A DNA stretch of 64,000 bases, taken from positions 15,669-79,668 of the forward strand of contig JBBDSC010000207.1 in assembly GCA_040905145.1 (NCBI GenBank), read 5' to 3'. How positions within the stretch are numbered: position 1 is the first letter of the stretch; the number at the start of each line of letters is the position of its first letter. A model generated the notes under the pieces. It was given only the letters and a program-made list of their open reading frames with translations. It did not search any database and was not told the origin of the DNA. Of this stretch, positions 7,721 through 16,361 are shown in pieces. The DNA comes from DATGMS01 sp040905145 (GTDB taxonomy: Bacteria; Bacteroidota; Bacteroidia; Cytophagales; Cyclobacteriaceae). The position numbers were made by a program, and so were the translations under genes.

Positions 7721-9211
7721 TTGTTTCAACAGTGTCGCAACAATGATACTCAATATAATACGAGCGAACTCAGTAATATAAACCCTTTATTTGCAGAGGT
7801 AAAGCAACTGATTGAGCAAAGTAAAAACAATATTGCCGTATCGCTAAAAGCCGAAATAAGCCTGTTGTACTGGAATATTGGTAACAGAATAAATGAGGAA
7901 TTACAAAAACAAAGCCGGTCAGAATCTTACGGAAAACAGATTGTCGCTGCACTGTGGCGACAATCGTCAAATGAATATGGCGCATCATTTTCAGAGAAAA
8001 ACTACACAAACCCATTGAGCAATCCAGAAACAGATTACCAAATAAGTAAGGCAGTGGCTAAAAAAACAGCGAAGCCAATTAAAAAAACTGTTCATCTACT
8101 CCTTTTAGGGCTGTTTTTATCCTGTTCCCCTTCTCCCCAAAAGGAGGAGATCAAAGGGCTTGAACCCCTCCCCCTTTCCTATGCAAAGGGCTTTAAAATT
8201 TCCCAAGGCGATGGTTATAAGGTAATAGAGGTCACGCAGGCTTTTTCAGGTAAGCATGACCCTTTTCGGTATTTGGTAGTGGAAAAAGAGAATTCGGAAT
8301 TTGAGGAAGCGGCTTATGACGCAGTTATTTCCCCACCTGTTAAAAGCATCATCCTTACCTCCACCACTCAGGTCCCACACTTGGACTTATTGGGGATTTC
8401 GGATCAAATGATAGGATTTCCTGATACGGATCTGATTTCTTCAGAAATAATGCGTAAGCAAATAGAGCAGGGGAAGGTAACTGACCTTGGAACAGGGGCA
8501 AAAGCGAATTTAGAAATGATGATTGACCTTGACCCCGATATGATCGTGATATCCACCTTGGGTGATAATTTGCAGCAGTTATCTTTATTGAAAAATGCGG
8601 GAATCCCGGCCATCATCAATGGGGAATACACGGAACAAGATCCGCTGGGTCGGGCAGAGTGGATTAAATTTACCGGGGCACTGACGGGAAAATATACCGA
8701 ATCGGTAAAGATTTTTGAAGAAATTGAAGCTGCTTACCTTTCACTGAAAGAAAAAATTTCCCATGACTCCCTAAGCCAAAAACCTTCCGTAATCAGCGGG
8801 GTGATGTACAAGGACATCTGGTATGCTCCAGCCGGTGAAAGTTGGGGCACATTGTTCCTGAAAGATGCCGGCTGCGATTATATCTTCAAAGATGAATCGG
8901 GAACCGGAAGTTTGCAGTTAAACTATGAATATGTCCTGGATCAAGCTTTGGAAGCAGATTTTTGGATTGGGGCTGCAGATTTTAATGACCTTGAGGCAAT
9001 GGGAGAAAGCGACCCCAGGTATACCAACTTTAAAGCTTTTAAAAATGGCCAAGTCTACACTTTTACTAAAAAAAGAGGGGCTACGGGGGGTATTGAATAT
9101 TTTGAACTGGGTTATATGCGACCGGATATCATCTTAAAAGATTTGGTAAAAATCTTCCATCCTGAAGCATTACCGGAATATGAACCTTATTTTTACGAAA
9201 AATTAAACTGA
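7721..9211 (+). CDS. btuF: BtuF-like ABC substrate-binding lipoprotein fused to a YhcG (DUF1016) N-terminal fragment
   Basis: One open frame joins two unrelated parts. Residues 15-95 (SELSNINPLFAEVKQLIEQS, LLYWNIGNRINEE, YGKQIVAALWRQ, FSEKN) are the N-terminal domain of YhcG/DUF1016 nucleases, which ends abruptly. A lipoprotein signal (KKTVHLLLLGLFLSC, from about residue 121) then leads a periplasmic helical-backbone binding protein (SIILTSTTQVPHLDLLGI, DLDPDMIVISTLGDN, VYTFTKKRGATGGIEYFELG) of the cobalamin/Fe-siderophore class. A TTG at 7721 follows a GGAGG at 7702-7706. Other possible starts are GTG at 8054 or a non-standard ATT at 8078, either of which would give a normal lipoprotein. First gene of the btuFCD-like run. 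Confidence 0.75.
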   Translation: MFQQCRNNDTQYNTSELSNINPLFAEVKQLIEQSKNNIAVSLKAEISLLYWNIGNRINEELQKQSRSESYGKQIVAALWRQSSNEYGASFSEKNYTNPLSNPETDYQISKAVAKKTAKPIKKTVHLLLLGLFLSCSPSPQKEEIKGLEPLPLSYAKGFKISQGDGYKVIEVTQAFSGKHDPFRYLVVEKENSEFEEAAYDAVISPPVKSIILTSTTQVPHLDLLGISDQMIGFPDTDLISSEIMRKQIEQGKVTDLGTGAKANLEMMIDLDPDMIVISTLGDNLQQLSLLKNAGIPAIINGEYTEQDPLGRAEWIKFTGALTGKYTESVKIFEEIEAAYLSLKEKISHDSLSQKPSVISGVMYKDIWYAPAGESWGTLFLKDAGCDYIFKDESGTGSLQLNYEYVLDQALEADFWIGAADFNDLEAMGESDPRYTNFKAFKNGQVYTFTKKRGATGGIEYFELGYMRPDIILKDLVKIFHPEALPEYEPYFYEKLN

Positions 9212-9228
9212 GTCCGGAAAAAAACACA

Positions 9229-10272
9229 TTGACCATTATAAAAAGAAATAAGATAAGCATAGGTGTCATCAGTGGTTTACTTCTGATGGTGCTCTTATTT
9301 CTGATCAATATCTCCATTGGTTCGGTCCGGATTCCTTTGTCGGATATTTTATCGGGATTGACAGGTGGGGAAATCACCAAAAAATCCTGGGAAACCATCC
9401 TATTTGAATATAGGATACCCAAAGCCCTTACCGCTATCCTGGCAGGCGTAGCCCTTTCATTGAGCGGCCTTCAAATGCAGACCTTCTTCAGAAATCCTTT
9501 GGCCGGACCTTATGTATTGGGGATCAGCTCAGGAGCGGGATTGGGAGTGGCCATTCTCATTTTAAGTGGGAGTGCCTTTGGTTGGAGCCTGATGGGTGGA
9601 GGCTTTTTGGGAATCTGGGGCACCATAGTCGCCGCTAGCCTTGGAGCCATTTTAGTCTTGGTCCTAATGAGCCTCACGGCCTGGAAAGTTAGGGACAGCA
9701 TGACCTTATTGATTATCGGTTTGATGTTTGGCAGCGCCACCGGTGCCATTATCAGTGTGCTTTCATATTTTGGTGGTGCGGAAGAACTGAAAATATTCAC
9801 CATTTGGTCCATGGGAACCTTGGGAGGAACTTCAAAGGATCAATTAATGGTTTTTTCCCTTACCTGTGTAATAGGAGCCCTTCCCATCCTTTTATTTGTC
9901 AAATCCTATAACGCCATGCTTCTGGGCGAAAGATATGCGGAAAGCATGGGAGTCAACCTTTATCAATTACGATGGGCCATGATCCTCAGTACCGGAGTTT
10001 TGGCGGGAGGCGCCACCGCATTCTGCGGACCGGTGGCTTTTATTGGCATTGCGGTACCGCACCTGGCCCGTATGGTATACCATACGGGGGATCACCGGGT
10101 GTTATTTCCGGCTTCTGCTTTGATAGGAGCAGGATTTCTATTGATCTGTGATAGTTTCAGCCAAATTCCCGGCTCCGCGGAAACCCTGCCTATCAATGCG
10201 GTGACTTCCCTTTTTGGTGCCCCTCTGGTCATCTGGTTGATTTTAAAACGAAACTTTAGCCGGGATTTTTAA
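9229..10272 (+). CDS. btuC: FecCD/BtuC-type ABC transporter permease
   Basis: 347 residues, strongly hydrophobic, with about nine to ten spans. Family landmarks are RIPKALTAILAGVALSLSGLQMQTFFRNPLAGPYVLGISSGAGLG and, near the end, GPVAFIGIAVPHLARM followed by LPINAVTSLFGAPLVIWLIL. It forms the inner-membrane channel for cobalamin or a siderophore with the ATPase that follows by a one-base TAATG overlap. It begins at a TTG 17 bp after the binding-protein stop; no in-frame ATG precedes the first membrane span, and the next Met is residue 20. B12 specificity is inferred from the riboswitch and btuB next door. Confidence 0.88.
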   Translation: MTIIKRNKISIGVISGLLLMVLLFLINISIGSVRIPLSDILSGLTGGEITKKSWETILFEYRIPKALTAILAGVALSLSGLQMQTFFRNPLAGPYVLGISSGAGLGVAILILSGSAFGWSLMGGGFLGIWGTIVAASLGAILVLVLMSLTAWKVRDSMTLLIIGLMFGSATGAIISVLSYFGGAEELKIFTIWSMGTLGGTSKDQLMVFSLTCVIGALPILLFVKSYNAMLLGERYAESMGVNLYQLRWAMILSTGVLAGGATAFCGPVAFIGIAVPHLARMVYHTGDHRVLFPASALIGAGFLLICDSFSQIPGSAETLPINAVTSLFGAPLVIWLILKRNFSRDF

Positions 10273-11258
10273 TGAAAAAAGATATTCCCATATTGGAAGG
10301 AAAAGAAGTAGCTATTGGCTACAAAACGGGCAAAAATTTCAATTTGGTCGCAGATAAGATTTCCTTTACCCTTCCTTCCGGCCGTTTGACCTGTTTATTA
10401 GGCCCCAATGGGGTTGGGAAATCCACTTTGATCAAAGCCATCCTGGGGCAAGTCATGCCCATCAAGGGAGAAATCCTTTATCAGGGAGTAGCTATCAGGA
10501 AATTCAACCCCAAAGAATTGGCCAAAAAAATAAGTGTCGTACTCACTGACAGGGTCAGCTCAGGGAACTTAACGGTCCATCAGCTGGTGGCATTGGGGAG
10601 AATTCCCTTTACCAATTGGTTGGGAACCCTTTCCGAGCCGGATGAAAAAACGGTTGAAGAGGCCATCAAAGCTACTAAAATAGGCTATCTGAGGGGGAAA
10701 AGAATTTCGGAAATCAGTGACGGGCAACTACAAAAAGTGATGATCGCCCGGGCATTGGCACAGGATGGGGAATTAATGATCCTGGATGAGCCGACCGCCC
10801 ATTTAGATTTGGTCAACCGCTTTGAAATCATGCACCTGCTCCGGTCCATTGCCCAAACCCAGCAGAAGGCCATTTTAGTGGTTACGCATGATCTGGACAT
10901 AGCCATAGAAACTGCCGATGAATTTTGGTTGATGCCTTTTGAAGGCCCCTTGGTTACGGGCAGGCCGGAAGATCTGATTTTATCCGGTCAGATCAGCCAG
11001 CTATTGCCCACGGATCAGTTACACTTTAGTCCCGCAACCGGAAAAATCCAGTTTTCTGTCCCACAAGAATACCCTCAAATAAATGGCCCGGAAGAGGTGG
11101 TCCAATGGCTGAAACTGGCCTTAAGAAAGAATGGAGTGATATTGGGGAACCATGTAAAAATTACAGCTTATAAGGATCCGGTTTATTTTTGGGTGGAGAA
11201 AGGCGACAAAGGCGCAAAAGTGAGCAGCATTGAAGAAATCCTGCAGGAACTAATTTGA
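10272..11258 (+). CDS. btuD: FecE/BtuD-type ABC transporter ATPase with C-terminal extension
   Basis: 328 residues. Walker A is GPNGVGKST, Walker B LMILDEPTAHLD, and the switch His is in VVTHD. The signature reads ISDGQ (residues 148-152) where LSGGQ is usual. Family members are about 250-265 residues; the extra C-terminal stretch of roughly 70 residues (from QEYPQINGPEEVV) has no recognised domain and might bind a regulator. The ATG overlaps the permease stop, so translation is coupled. It powers uptake through the BtuC-like channel. A weak hairpin with T-run follows at 11262-11285. Confidence 0.88.
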   Translation: MKKDIPILEGKEVAIGYKTGKNFNLVADKISFTLPSGRLTCLLGPNGVGKSTLIKAILGQVMPIKGEILYQGVAIRKFNPKELAKKISVVLTDRVSSGNLTVHQLVALGRIPFTNWLGTLSEPDEKTVEEAIKATKIGYLRGKRISEISDGQLQKVMIARALAQDGELMILDEPTAHLDLVNRFEIMHLLRSIAQTQQKAILVVTHDLDIAIETADEFWLMPFEGPLVTGRPEDLILSGQISQLLPTDQLHFSPATGKIQFSVPQEYPQINGPEEVVQWLKLALRKNGVILGNHVKITAYKDPVYFWVEKGDKGAKVSSIEEILQELI

Positions 11259-11261
11259 TTT

Positions 11262-11285
11262 CATACACCCTTTGAGTGTGTCTTT
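11262..11285 (+). terminator. weak hairpin terminator after btuD
   Basis: A short stem (ACAC/GTGT with flanking bases) around a CCTTTGA loop is followed by CTTTT just after the btuD stop codon. The stem is short, so termination is plausible rather than certain. Confidence 0.4.
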
Positions 11286-11384
11286 TAAAATTATTTTGCC
11301 ACACTTTAGCCTAATTATTTAGCCCCATTACCAGTGACAGTCCTATAGTCATTTTAATTGCTATTGGTAATGATCGCAATTGAA

Positions 11385-11403
11385 AATGCAATACCCTTGC
11401 ATT
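11385..11403. promoter_or_regulatory. inverted repeat, possible operator of the metal-efflux operon
   Basis: AATGCAA - TACCC - TTGCATT is a perfect 7-5-7 inverted repeat, 26 bp before the ATG of the first efflux-locus gene. A TAGCTTTG element (11415-11422) fitting TAnnTTTG lies just after it. Position and symmetry suggest a metal-sensor operator; no regulator gene is next to it. Confidence 0.4.
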
Positions 11404-11429
11404 GTATTTTTCATTAGCTTTGCACCCAA

Positions 11430-11825
11430 ATGAATTCTCTTGCATCCATATCATTGTTACTTCTGTTCCTGATCAAGGGACTGGTACCCCATATGGACTT
11501 GTGCTGCGAGCTGCTGAAGATCCCTAATTTAATGGAGCACTATGAGGAACACAAGGCATGCAACGACGGTTCTTTTTGGCAATTCTTATTAGAGGATTAT
11601 CTTAATGTTGATGGTGATTCCAAAGATCATCGTGACGATTCCGGTCATGAAAACCTTCCTTTTCATGGCAATCCCCAATGCTGCCATCCTTCTGTTTTTT
11701 ATGCCCCGGATCAGCAATTTTCATTGGCAGCCTTTGAATTAGTTCAACAAATAGAGTTCGGCCACCACAGTACTTTTCACCCTTCCGAATCTTTGGATTT
11801 GCCCTTCCAGCCTCCAAAGGCTTAA
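11430..11825 (+). CDS. hypothetical Cys/His-rich exported protein at head of efflux operon
   Basis: 131 residues with an N-terminal hydrophobic stretch (SLASISLLLLFLIKGLVP) and then an unusual load of potential metal ligands: DLCCELL, HYEEHKAC, KDHRDDSGHENLPFHGN, QCCHP, FGHHSTFH. No known domain was recognised. It lies 68 bp before the CzcA-type gene in the same direction. Ligand content and context suggest a metal-binding or sensing role at the envelope, which is inference. The TAnnTTTG motif ends only 7 bp before the ATG, so the message may be nearly leaderless. Confidence 0.6.
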   Translation: MNSLASISLLLLFLIKGLVPHMDLCCELLKIPNLMEHYEEHKACNDGSFWQFLLEDYLNVDGDSKDHRDDSGHENLPFHGNPQCCHPSVFYAPDQQFSLAAFELVQQIEFGHHSTFHPSESLDLPFQPPKA

Positions 11826-11893
11826 TCCAACTTCTTTTCAGGATAAAACTGTCCTGTCCATTCTTTTATTTTACGTGGATTAAACCCATTTTC

Positions 11894-14800
11894 ATGATCA
11901 ATAATATCATTGCTTTTTCTATTAAGAATAAGTTCATAATAGGTTTGTTTACCATTGCCCTCATTGCAGGGGGAATATGGAGCATGGCCAAAGTCCCGCT
12001 TGATGCCGTCCCGGACATTACCAATAACCAGGTGCAGGTAATAACACAGGCCTCCAATCTCGGCACAGAAGACATTGAGCAATTTGTAACCTATCCCGTG
12101 GAAGTAGCCATGGCCAACCTGCCAGGAGTAGTGGAAATACGTTCTGTTTCCCGTTTTGGTCTTTCTGTGGTTACCATCGTGTTTGAAGAAGATATGGGAA
12201 TCTACCTGCCACGGCAGCTCGTTTCAGAAAAGCTGATCCAGGTCAAAGAAGAAATTCCGGAAGGCTTTGGAAAACTTTCGATGGGTCCCATCACCACAGG
12301 TTTAGGTGAAATATACCAATATACCCTGGAAGTAGATCCTGAGTACCAGGACCGATATTCCTCTATGGACCTGCGAACCATGCAGGATTGGATCGTTCGC
12401 AGACAAATGGCTATGGTGCCGGGCGTGGTAGAGGTCAATGCTTTTGGTGGTAATATAAAACAATATGAGGTAGCAGTTTCCCCAGACGAACTCAAAGCCA
12501 TTGATCTGACCATCAATGATCTTTTTGAAGCCCTGGAACAAAATAACCAGAATACCGGAGGTGCCTATATCGAGAAAAACCACATGGCCAATTTTATAAG
12601 GGGCGAAGGATTGGCACGCAACATTGGGGACATTGAAAACATCGTAGTAAAAACGGTGGAAGGTATTCCCATTCGCATCAAGAATGTGGCGAAAGTCCAA
12701 TTTGGCACTGCCGTGAGATATGGGGCTTTTACCAAAGATGGAAAAGGTGAGGCCGTAGGTGGCATTATATTCATGCTGAAGGGGGCCAATTCCAATGAGG
12801 TTATTGAAAACGTAAAGGAGCGGATAGCTCAAATTCAGGAATCTCTACCTGAAGGGGTCAGCATAGAACCCTTTCTGGACCGTAGCGAACTTATTGCCCA
12901 AACCACCAGCACTGTGACCACCAACCTTATTGAAGGAGCACTGATAGTGATCTTTGTTTTGGTTTTCCTTCTCGGCAACTGGCGGGGCGGACTCATTGTA
13001 GCTTCTACCATACCATTATCGCTGCTCTTCGCCTTTATACTCATGTACATCTTTGATGTTTGGGCCAACCTGATGAGCCTGGGTGCTATCGATTTTGGAA
13101 TCATTGTAGATGGGGCAGTGATCGTGGTAGAAGGTACTGTTTTCTTTTTGTACCAACGACTGAGAAAAGGAAAGGAGATCAATGCCAAAGAGCGTGACGA
13201 AACTACCTATAACGCCTCGAGTAAAATGATGAATGCTGCCTTTTTCGGTCAGCTTATCATACTTATAGTTTTCATACCCATCCTGTTCCTGGAAGGTGTG
13301 GAAGGTAAAATGTTTAAACCCATGGCACTCACCTTTATGTTTGCCATGATGGGTGCCATGATCCTTTGCCTCACCTACGTTCCCATGATTTCCTCCCTTT
13401 TTATCCGTGTTCCCAAAAGAGATAAAAAGTCCTGGGGCGATAAGGTGGTCATCTGGGTGGAAGATAAATATGAAAAAGCTCTTGGCGGAGCCCTTAAAAG
13501 GACGGCAGTTATCATCGGTTCATCCATTGTTCTTTTTGCCCTGGCTATTTTCACTTTTACCCGTATGGGTGGCGAATTCATTCCTCAGCTCGACGAAGGG
13601 GATATTGCCTTCCACGTCATCTTAAAGCCCGGCAGTTCTTTATCCGAAGGCATTAAAACTTCTACCCAAATTGAACAAATTCTTCTGGAGAATTTTCCTG
13701 AAGTTGAACATGCCATGACCCGCTTTGGAGTGGCAGATGTACCAACAGATCCAATGCCCATGGATATCGGTGATTGTTTTGTCATCCTCAAGCCCAAAGA
13801 CCAATGGGTATCAGCCGGATCCAAAGAAGAACTGATTAACAAAATGAAGGAAAAATTAAGCATCGTTCCCGGGGTGAATTATGAATTTACGCAGCCCATT
13901 GAAATGCGCTTTAATGAGCTTATTTCAGGAACCAGGGAGGACATTGCTGTCAAACTTTACGGAGAAGATTTACAGGTTTTGGCTGATAAAGCCGCGGAAA
14001 TGGGCAAGATCATTTCCTCGGTGGAAGGTGTGGCCGATATGAAGGTGGAAGCTACTACCGGAATGCCTCAAATAACCATCCATTATGAACGGGACGAGCT
14101 GGCGCAGTATGGCTTAAATGTCACTGATGTCAACAAGGTTGTTGAAACTGCTTTTGCAGGGGGCAAGGCCGGGGCCATTTTTGAAGGAGAAAGGCGATTT
14201 GATCTGATAGTACGTCTGGATTCGGCTCACCGCACCAATATAGATGATGTGAAAAGCCTTTTCATCAATACCCCGAATGGTGCTCAAATTCCTTTAAGGG
14301 AGGTAGCCAACATCAGCTACGAACCCGGCCCCATGCAGATCAGCCGGGACAATACCAACCGGAGAACATATGTGGGGATTAACGTAAGGGGCCGTGATAT
14401 AAAATCCCTGGTAAGTGAAATTCAGCAAAAGCTGAAAACCCAATTGGATTTACCTGCCGGGTATTACATCCGGTACGGAGGTGCCTTTGAAAATCTGGAA
14501 AGGGCCACCAACAGGCTTCAGGTGGTGGTGCCACTTGCACTGGCACTGATCTTCATCCTGATCTTTTTTGCCTTGCGCTCTTTCAGGCAAACGACAATGA
14601 TCTACATAGCCATCCCTATGGCCGCCATTGGCGGTGTATTTTCCCTTTGGCTCAGGGATATGCCATTTAGTATTTCAGCAGGGGTGGGCTTTATTGTGCT
14701 TTTTGGCGTGGCCGTGTTGAACGGACTGGTACTGATCAGTGGCTGGAATGAACTCAAGGAAGAAGGAGTGATGGATATTGACGAGAGGATAAAGCAGGGG

Positions 14801-15028
14801 GCCAGACGGAGGATAAGGCCAATTATGCTGACAGCCCTGACGGACATTTTCGGATTTTTACCGATGGCCCTTTCCACCTCTGCCGGTGCCGAAGTACAAC
14901 AACCATTGGCCACAGTGGTCATCGGTGGAATGATCACTTCTACCCTGCTGACGCTTTTTGTTTTGCCCATTCTCTACCGCTGGACCGAAACAACAAACCT
15001 TAAATCTCAAATAACAAACTCCAAATGA
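11894..15028 (+). CDS. czcA: heavy-metal efflux RND pump, CzcA/CusA family
   Basis: 1044 residues: the inner-membrane proton-driven pump of a tripartite metal efflux complex. The N-terminus (VPLDAVPDITNNQVQV) is typical of the HME-RND family. The fourth span holds DFGIIVDGAVIVVE at residues 400-413, the DFGxxxDGAxxxVE signature linked in this family to divalent Co/Zn/Cd export, although Gly follows where Asn is usual. Periplasmic and second membrane halves are complete (RIRPIMLTALTDIFGFLPMA). The last residues (NLKSQITNSK) come from a low-complexity repeat that also begins the next gene. The stop overlaps the next ATG (ATGA). Confidence 0.93.
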   Translation: MINNIIAFSIKNKFIIGLFTIALIAGGIWSMAKVPLDAVPDITNNQVQVITQASNLGTEDIEQFVTYPVEVAMANLPGVVEIRSVSRFGLSVVTIVFEEDMGIYLPRQLVSEKLIQVKEEIPEGFGKLSMGPITTGLGEIYQYTLEVDPEYQDRYSSMDLRTMQDWIVRRQMAMVPGVVEVNAFGGNIKQYEVAVSPDELKAIDLTINDLFEALEQNNQNTGGAYIEKNHMANFIRGEGLARNIGDIENIVVKTVEGIPIRIKNVAKVQFGTAVRYGAFTKDGKGEAVGGIIFMLKGANSNEVIENVKERIAQIQESLPEGVSIEPFLDRSELIAQTTSTVTTNLIEGALIVIFVLVFLLGNWRGGLIVASTIPLSLLFAFILMYIFDVWANLMSLGAIDFGIIVDGAVIVVEGTVFFLYQRLRKGKEINAKERDETTYNASSKMMNAAFFGQLIILIVFIPILFLEGVEGKMFKPMALTFMFAMMGAMILCLTYVPMISSLFIRVPKRDKKSWGDKVVIWVEDKYEKALGGALKRTAVIIGSSIVLFALAIFTFTRMGGEFIPQLDEGDIAFHVILKPGSSLSEGIKTSTQIEQILLENFPEVEHAMTRFGVADVPTDPMPMDIGDCFVILKPKDQWVSAGSKEELINKMKEKLSIVPGVNYEFTQPIEMRFNELISGTREDIAVKLYGEDLQVLADKAAEMGKIISSVEGVADMKVEATTGMPQITIHYERDELAQYGLNVTDVNKVVETAFAGGKAGAIFEGERRFDLIVRLDSAHRTNIDDVKSLFINTPNGAQIPLREVANISYEPGPMQISRDNTNRRTYVGINVRGRDIKSLVSEIQQKLKTQLDLPAGYYIRYGGAFENLERATNRLQVVVPLALALIFILIFFALRSFRQTTMIYIAIPMAAIGGVFSLWLRDMPFSISAGVGFIVLFGVAVLNGLVLISGWNELKEEGVMDIDERIKQGARRRIRPIMLTALTDIFGFLPMALSTSAGAEVQQPLATVVIGGMITSTLLTLFVLPILYRWTETTNLKSQITNSK

Positions 15029-15170
15029 CAAATGACAAATCACAAATAACAAATAACAAAACCCATGACAAATCCCAAATTGCAAAACTTGGAATTTGGG
15101 ATTTGGAGTTTGGAATTTATAGTTTAAACTTGGGAATTTGGTGCTTGGTGTTTGGAATTTCACTTCTGAC
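14998..15170. repeat. low-complexity AAATGACAAA / GGAATTTGGG repeat with hairpin
   Basis: Tandem degenerate units on the left (ACAAATGACAAATCACAAAT) and complementary units on the right (GGAATTTGGGATTTGGAG) enclose a perfect 13-bp inverted repeat, 15069-15081 with 15093-15105. Such units are normally found between genes; here the block is translated in the end of czcA and the start of the TolC-type gene. Confidence 0.75.
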
Positions 15171-16350
15171 TGCATCGCCTTTAAAAGCACAGCAAACGGA
15201 TAGCTTGCCTGCTGTTACCATGGAAGAAGCAGTAAATAAGGCCATAGCCAATTATCCTACATTAAAAACTGCAAGATTAAAAATAGAGCAACAGGAAGCC
15301 TTAAAAAAAACAGCCTGGGATTTGGGTAATACTCAAATCTTTACCGGGGGCGAAGAGATTGGAAGAAGTGGCGAAGGTGTTTATACCACCATTGGGGTAC
15401 AGCAGCAAAACATTGATGTGTTTGGCATAACTCCAGGGCTAAAGATGCAAAATCAAAAAGTGGCATTGGCCGAAGCAGCTTTGGGCCTGAATGAACTTGA
15501 GCTCCGGCAACAGGTAAAAGAAGCGTATGCTTCGGCCTATGTCGCAAAGAAAAAACTGGAACTGTACAGTCAACTGGATTCGGTTTATCAGGAATTTCAG
15601 CGTGCCGCACGGATACGTTATGAAGTGGAAGAAACCTCCAGGCTGGCCTATTTGGCGGCCACCAACCAGGTAAAACAGATAGCCCTCCAAAAGGAACAGG
15701 TTGAATATGATTACGCAGATGCCTTGAGCAGGCTTAACCTCTGGTTGGTCAGTGACACACTGTACACAGTCAGCACATCAGGACAAGAAGCCTGGATTAA
15801 ACCACTTGCTTTGGTGGATTCCATTGGTAAACATCCGCTTTTACAAATGTCATCACAACGGATGAAGGTGGCCGATGCAGAAAAAAGGGCTGCTGCGGCA
15901 GATCTGCTTCCAAAACTAAATGCCCAATACGGGACTCAGGAAATAGCAGGGCAATCCGGATTTTATCAGTTCCAGGTAGGCGTCTCGATTCCATTGTTCT
16001 TTTTGCCACAGCAGGGCAGGATACAATCCGCTAAAATCCAACGCCAGATAGCAGAGCGGGAATACCGGCAGACGCAGATGGAACTTCGGGCCGGATACCG
16101 ATCACTGCTGCAGCAATACAGAAAATGGCTGGCTTCCTGGCGTTTTTATGAAGATGAGGCATTGCCACTGGCCCGTGAACAACGGCAAGGCGCAGTCCTT
16201 GCTTACAATGAAGGGGCCATTGATTACGTGTCGTTCATCCAAAATTTAAAGGAAGCTGTCCAGGTAGAAGTAAATGCACAGGAAGCACTGGAACAATATC
16301 TCAAATCAAAGTTCCAATTGGAATACTATCTCAATTCATCCAATCAGTAA
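15025..16350 (+). CDS. czcC: outer-membrane efflux protein, TolC/CzcC family
   Basis: 441 residues. After the signal region come two TolC-type helical repeats, for example MEEAVNKAIANYPTLKTARL, ELELRQQVKEAYASAYVA, DLLPKLNAQYG and GAIDYVSFIQNLKEAVQV. It should form the outer-membrane duct for the CzcA pump. The N-terminal 57 residues are encoded by a low-complexity repeat; its second half (IWDLEFGIYSLNLGIWCLVF) is hydrophobic and followed by SPLKAQQ, a plausible signal-peptidase site. The ATG overlaps the czcA stop, and no other in-frame start gives a signal peptide. Confidence 0.88.
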   Translation: MTNDKSQITNNKTHDKSQIAKLGIWDLEFGIYSLNLGIWCLVFGISLLTASPLKAQQTDSLPAVTMEEAVNKAIANYPTLKTARLKIEQQEALKKTAWDLGNTQIFTGGEEIGRSGEGVYTTIGVQQQNIDVFGITPGLKMQNQKVALAEAALGLNELELRQQVKEAYASAYVAKKKLELYSQLDSVYQEFQRAARIRYEVEETSRLAYLAATNQVKQIALQKEQVEYDYADALSRLNLWLVSDTLYTVSTSGQEAWIKPLALVDSIGKHPLLQMSSQRMKVADAEKRAAAADLLPKLNAQYGTQEIAGQSGFYQFQVGVSIPLFFLPQQGRIQSAKIQRQIAEREYRQTQMELRAGYRSLLQQYRKWLASWRFYEDEALPLAREQRQGAVLAYNEGAIDYVSFIQNLKEAVQVEVNAQEALEQYLKSKFQLEYYLNSSNQ

Positions 16351-16361
16351 AAAACATAAAA

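Noticed and set aside
11822..12832. Long reverse-strand frames opposite czcA
   Set aside because: They lie entirely antisense to a well-supported RND pump and show no family motifs.
14998..15170. Possible CRISPR-like tandem array
   Set aside because: The units are short, degenerate and contiguous with no constant-length spacers, and no cas genes are nearby; it is a low-complexity repeat.
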